A DNA stretch of 34,007 nt from JAZDMK01 sp043800975 (lineage in GTDB: Bacteria; Bacteroidota; Bacteroidia; Bacteroidales; JAHJDW01), in the NCBI GenBank assembly GCA_043800975.1, contig JAZDMK010000024.1, forward strand, positions 1 through 34,007, read 5' to 3'. Shown one piece after another: positions 31,818-34,007 of the stretch; position 1 is the first letter of the stretch; each line of letters starts with the position of its first letter. Both the position numbers and the translations under genes were made by a program. The notes beneath the pieces are model-generated. The model was not told where the DNA came from, made no database searches, and worked only from the letters and a program-made list of their open reading frames with translations.

Positions 31818-34007
31818 ATGAAAAAAATTACGTTTTTTATTAGCTTTTTACTACTGGCAGTTTTTGTGAACGCTGCTAACTGGATTCCTTTATCATCGCA
31901 GACTCCGAAGGATGCTAAAGTTGAGCTTATCTCTTCTGATGGATCGACAAGTCTTGTGAAAATCACGCTGGGCGGCTATTACAGCAATCCAGTCGTTAGT
32001 GCTGGTCAGCCGATGACTTCATTAAATGTTCCGAACAGCTCTGCAATTCTTGAAAAGGGCGCCCCTGATCTGAGAAAAATTACAACTGCATTAATGATTC
32101 CCGATCTGGATGCGATGGATATTTCGGTTGTTTCATCGAGCTATGTGGATTATAGCAACCAGAACATTATTCCATCAAAAGGAAATTTATACAGGAATGT
32201 TAATCCATCATCTGTGCCGCTCAGCTGGGGGCAGGTATATCAGCAGGATGCTTTCTATCCGGGAAAACTGGCATCTCTTTCTGACCCCTACATTGTGCGT
32301 GATTACAGAGGTGTTTCTGTGAGTGTATTTCCTTTTCAATACAATCCTGTTAAAAAAGTATTGCGCGTGTACAAAGAGATTATTGTTAAGATAAAATCAT
32401 CCGGTCCTAATGGAGTCAATCCTTTGATTCGCACAAAATCTTTAACGAAAGTAGATAATGATTTTAACTTTATTTATCAGCGCAGGTTTCTAAACTTCGG
32501 GAGTTCCAAATACACACCCGTAGGTGAACAGGGAAAAATGCTTGTCATTTGTTACAGTCAGTATATGGAGGCTATGCAGCCTTTTATTGACTGGAAGAAG
32601 ACAGCAGGAATGCCAACGGAAATGGTAAATGTTACAACCATCGGAAATACTTCAGCAGCAATTAAAACATACATTACTAATTATTACAACACTAACGGAC
32701 TAACCTATGTTGTTCTGGTTGGAGATGCAACGCAGGTTGCCACTTATGTTGCATCATCAGGTGATTCGGACAATTCATACGGATTTATTGTTGGAAGCGA
32801 TCATTATCCGGATGTTTTTGTAGGTCGGTTTTCAGCGGAATCTATTGCAGATGTTGAAACACAGGTTACAAGGGTCCTTCAGTATGAAAAAACACCGAAC
32901 ACAACGATTAACTGTTACGGAAAAACGGTACAGATAGGATCGGATCAGGGTCCCGGTGATGATAATGAATACGACTATCAGCATGAGCACAACATTCGTG
33001 TAGATTTGCTTGCATACGAATATGCCAGTGGATGGGAGCTATATGATGGTACTCAAACTGGAGCAGGGTATGTGGATGCAGCAGGAGATCCAACAGCGGC
33101 TAACTTAACAACATGCCTGAATACAGGTGCCGGTATTATTACATATTGCGGTCATGGATCAGATGATTCATTCGTTACAACCGGATTTTCTAATACTGAT
33201 GTTAATGCATTAAATAATGTGAACATGCTTCCCTTCATATTTTCTGTAGCTTGTGTGAATGGTAATTTTGTAGGACAAACCTGCTTTGCAGAATCTTGGT
33301 TACGTGCCCGTAAAACCAACGGAGATCCAACCGGAGCGATTGCTACACTGATGTCAACCATTAATCAAAGCTGGGATCCGCCTATGGAAGGCCAGGATGA
33401 AATGGTAGATATTCTAACAGAGCAATATACCGCAAACATCAAACATAAGTTTGGTGCAATTTCTATGAATGGCTGTATGAAAATGAATGATACATACACA
33501 TCGGGTGGCTATGAAATGACTGATACTTGGAACATTTTTGGTGATCCTTCTTTAATGGTTCGTACTGATACTCCCAAAGTAATGACATGCACGCATCCCG
33601 CATCCATTCTGATTGGTTCCACATCTATGATTGTAAACTGTAACATAGAAGGAGCTTTGGTAGCATTAACAATTAATAATGAAATTATTGGTACTGGAAC
33701 GGTAGCAAGCGGTCAGGCCAATATCAGTTTCACGGCTCTTACAGCTATTGATACAATTACGGTTTGTGCTACAGCATACAATTATATCCCTTATCTGGGA
33801 GAAGTTCCTATTGTGAATTCCGTAGGTGTTGATGAGAATCAAATTCCCGGACTGTCGGTTTACCCAAATCCCGCATCAGGCTCTTTTAGTGTTGAATATT
33901 TTCTGAATGAAGCTTCGAATGTTTCGCTTCAATTGTTTGATGCCACTGGAAGACTGCAGAAAACAGTAATGCAGAATACCAAAACGGCAGTAGGATTTCA
34001 AAAATGT
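31818..34007 (+). CDS. Second gingipain-like C25 protease, 3' end cut by window
   Basis: Open from ATG 31818 to the window edge, 730 codons without a stop. Signal peptide MKKITFFISFLLLAVFVNA; propeptide to about 210; catalytic domain from about 220 (MLVICYSQYMEAMQPFIDWK, YVVLVGDATQV, DVFVGRFSAE) with His446 in YCGHGSDDSF and Cys479 in SVACVNGNF, closer to gingipain R than its neighbour; IFGDPSLMVRT closes the domain; an Ig-like segment follows; and the T9SS type A domain begins at LSVYPNPASGSFSVEYFL (from about residue 677) and is incomplete. It lacks the CARDB and cleaved-adhesin parts of the neighbouring protein. The two genes are divergent and only distantly similar outside the active site. 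Confidence 0.93.
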   Translation, partial: MKKITFFISFLLLAVFVNAANWIPLSSQTPKDAKVELISSDGSTSLVKITLGGYYSNPVVSAGQPMTSLNVPNSSAILEKGAPDLRKITTALMIPDLDAMDISVVSSSYVDYSNQNIIPSKGNLYRNVNPSSVPLSWGQVYQQDAFYPGKLASLSDPYIVRDYRGVSVSVFPFQYNPVKKVLRVYKEIIVKIKSSGPNGVNPLIRTKSLTKVDNDFNFIYQRRFLNFGSSKYTPVGEQGKMLVICYSQYMEAMQPFIDWKKTAGMPTEMVNVTTIGNTSAAIKTYITNYYNTNGLTYVVLVGDATQVATYVASSGDSDNSYGFIVGSDHYPDVFVGRFSAESIADVETQVTRVLQYEKTPNTTINCYGKTVQIGSDQGPGDDNEYDYQHEHNIRVDLLAYEYASGWELYDGTQTGAGYVDAAGDPTAANLTTCLNTGAGIITYCGHGSDDSFVTTGFSNTDVNALNNVNMLPFIFSVACVNGNFVGQTCFAESWLRARKTNGDPTGAIATLMSTINQSWDPPMEGQDEMVDILTEQYTANIKHKFGAISMNGCMKMNDTYTSGGYEMTDTWNIFGDPSLMVRTDTPKVMTCTHPASILIGSTSMIVNCNIEGALVALTINNEIIGTGTVASGQANISFTALTAIDTITVCATAYNYIPYLGEVPIVNSVGVDENQIPGLSVYPNPASGSFSVEYFLNEASNVSLQLFDATGRLQKTVMQNTKTAVGFQKC

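Noticed and set aside
1..34007. Defence system, prophage or mobile element
   Set aside because: No transposase, integrase, nuclease/ATPase defence pair, terminal repeats or abrupt change in composition was seen.

Overview
The window comes from a Bacteroidota genome, AT-rich and probably of an environmental or uncultured lineage. The signs are: four secreted proteins with type IX secretion (T9SS) sorting domains (three type A, one type B 'gliding motility-associated'); two gingipain-family (C25) proteases; -7 boxes of the Bacteroidota form TAnnTTTG upstream of several genes; and little use of Shine-Dalgarno sites. I see no tRNA, rRNA, insertion sequence, CRISPR array or phage gene. Gene density is high and the window reads as ordinary chromosome.

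Layout. (1) 1-8.7 kb, plus strand: the end of deoC, then a surface-polysaccharide export set (Wzi/RemB-like barrel, Wza-like lipoprotein, Wzc-like tyrosine autokinase with a Gly-Tyr tail), a large type B T9SS surface protein, and riboflavin synthase. (2) 8.8-10.6 kb: lepA, with a promoter placed so that its mRNA is probably leaderless. (3) 10.6-13.9 kb: an ECF sigma factor, its membrane anti-sigma-like partner and a DUF2807 adhesin-like protein fused to a predicted barrel. The sigma gene and the DUF2807 gene carry near-identical ECF-type promoters. (4) 13.9-15.4 kb: a membrane-anchored protein with three tandem RnfG/NqrC-type FMN-binding domains and no other rnf/nqr genes beside it. (5) 15.5-18.5 kb, minus strand: a tight five-gene operon of two cytochrome c-like lipoproteins, a DUF5777 barrel and two related exported proteins with cysteine/histidine motifs; the heme-like motif spacing differs in each. 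(6) 18.8-23.1 kb: a dicarboxylate/amino-acid:cation symporter converging with an M16 protease. (7) 23.1-27.3 kb, minus strand: a putative small RNA gene with a third copy of the ECF promoter, two paralogous 178-residue exported proteins, rsmI, an M28 peptidase and a conserved hypothetical protein. (8) 27.5 kb to the end: thymidine kinase, then two divergent C25 proteases, the second cut by the window edge.

How the parts may work together. Most of the window serves the cell envelope: polysaccharide export, T9SS cargo, exported proteases, and two extracytoplasmic redox modules (the triple-FMN protein and the cytochrome/barrel operon). The most coherent possible new system is the ECF circuit: sigma factor, anti-sigma, adhesin-like target and, 11 kb away, a probable small RNA or M16-protease leader, all marked by GTAACTTTT-N13-CGTC. 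The second candidate is the cytochrome/barrel operon. Functions are inferred from sequence patterns read by eye; no database search was run.
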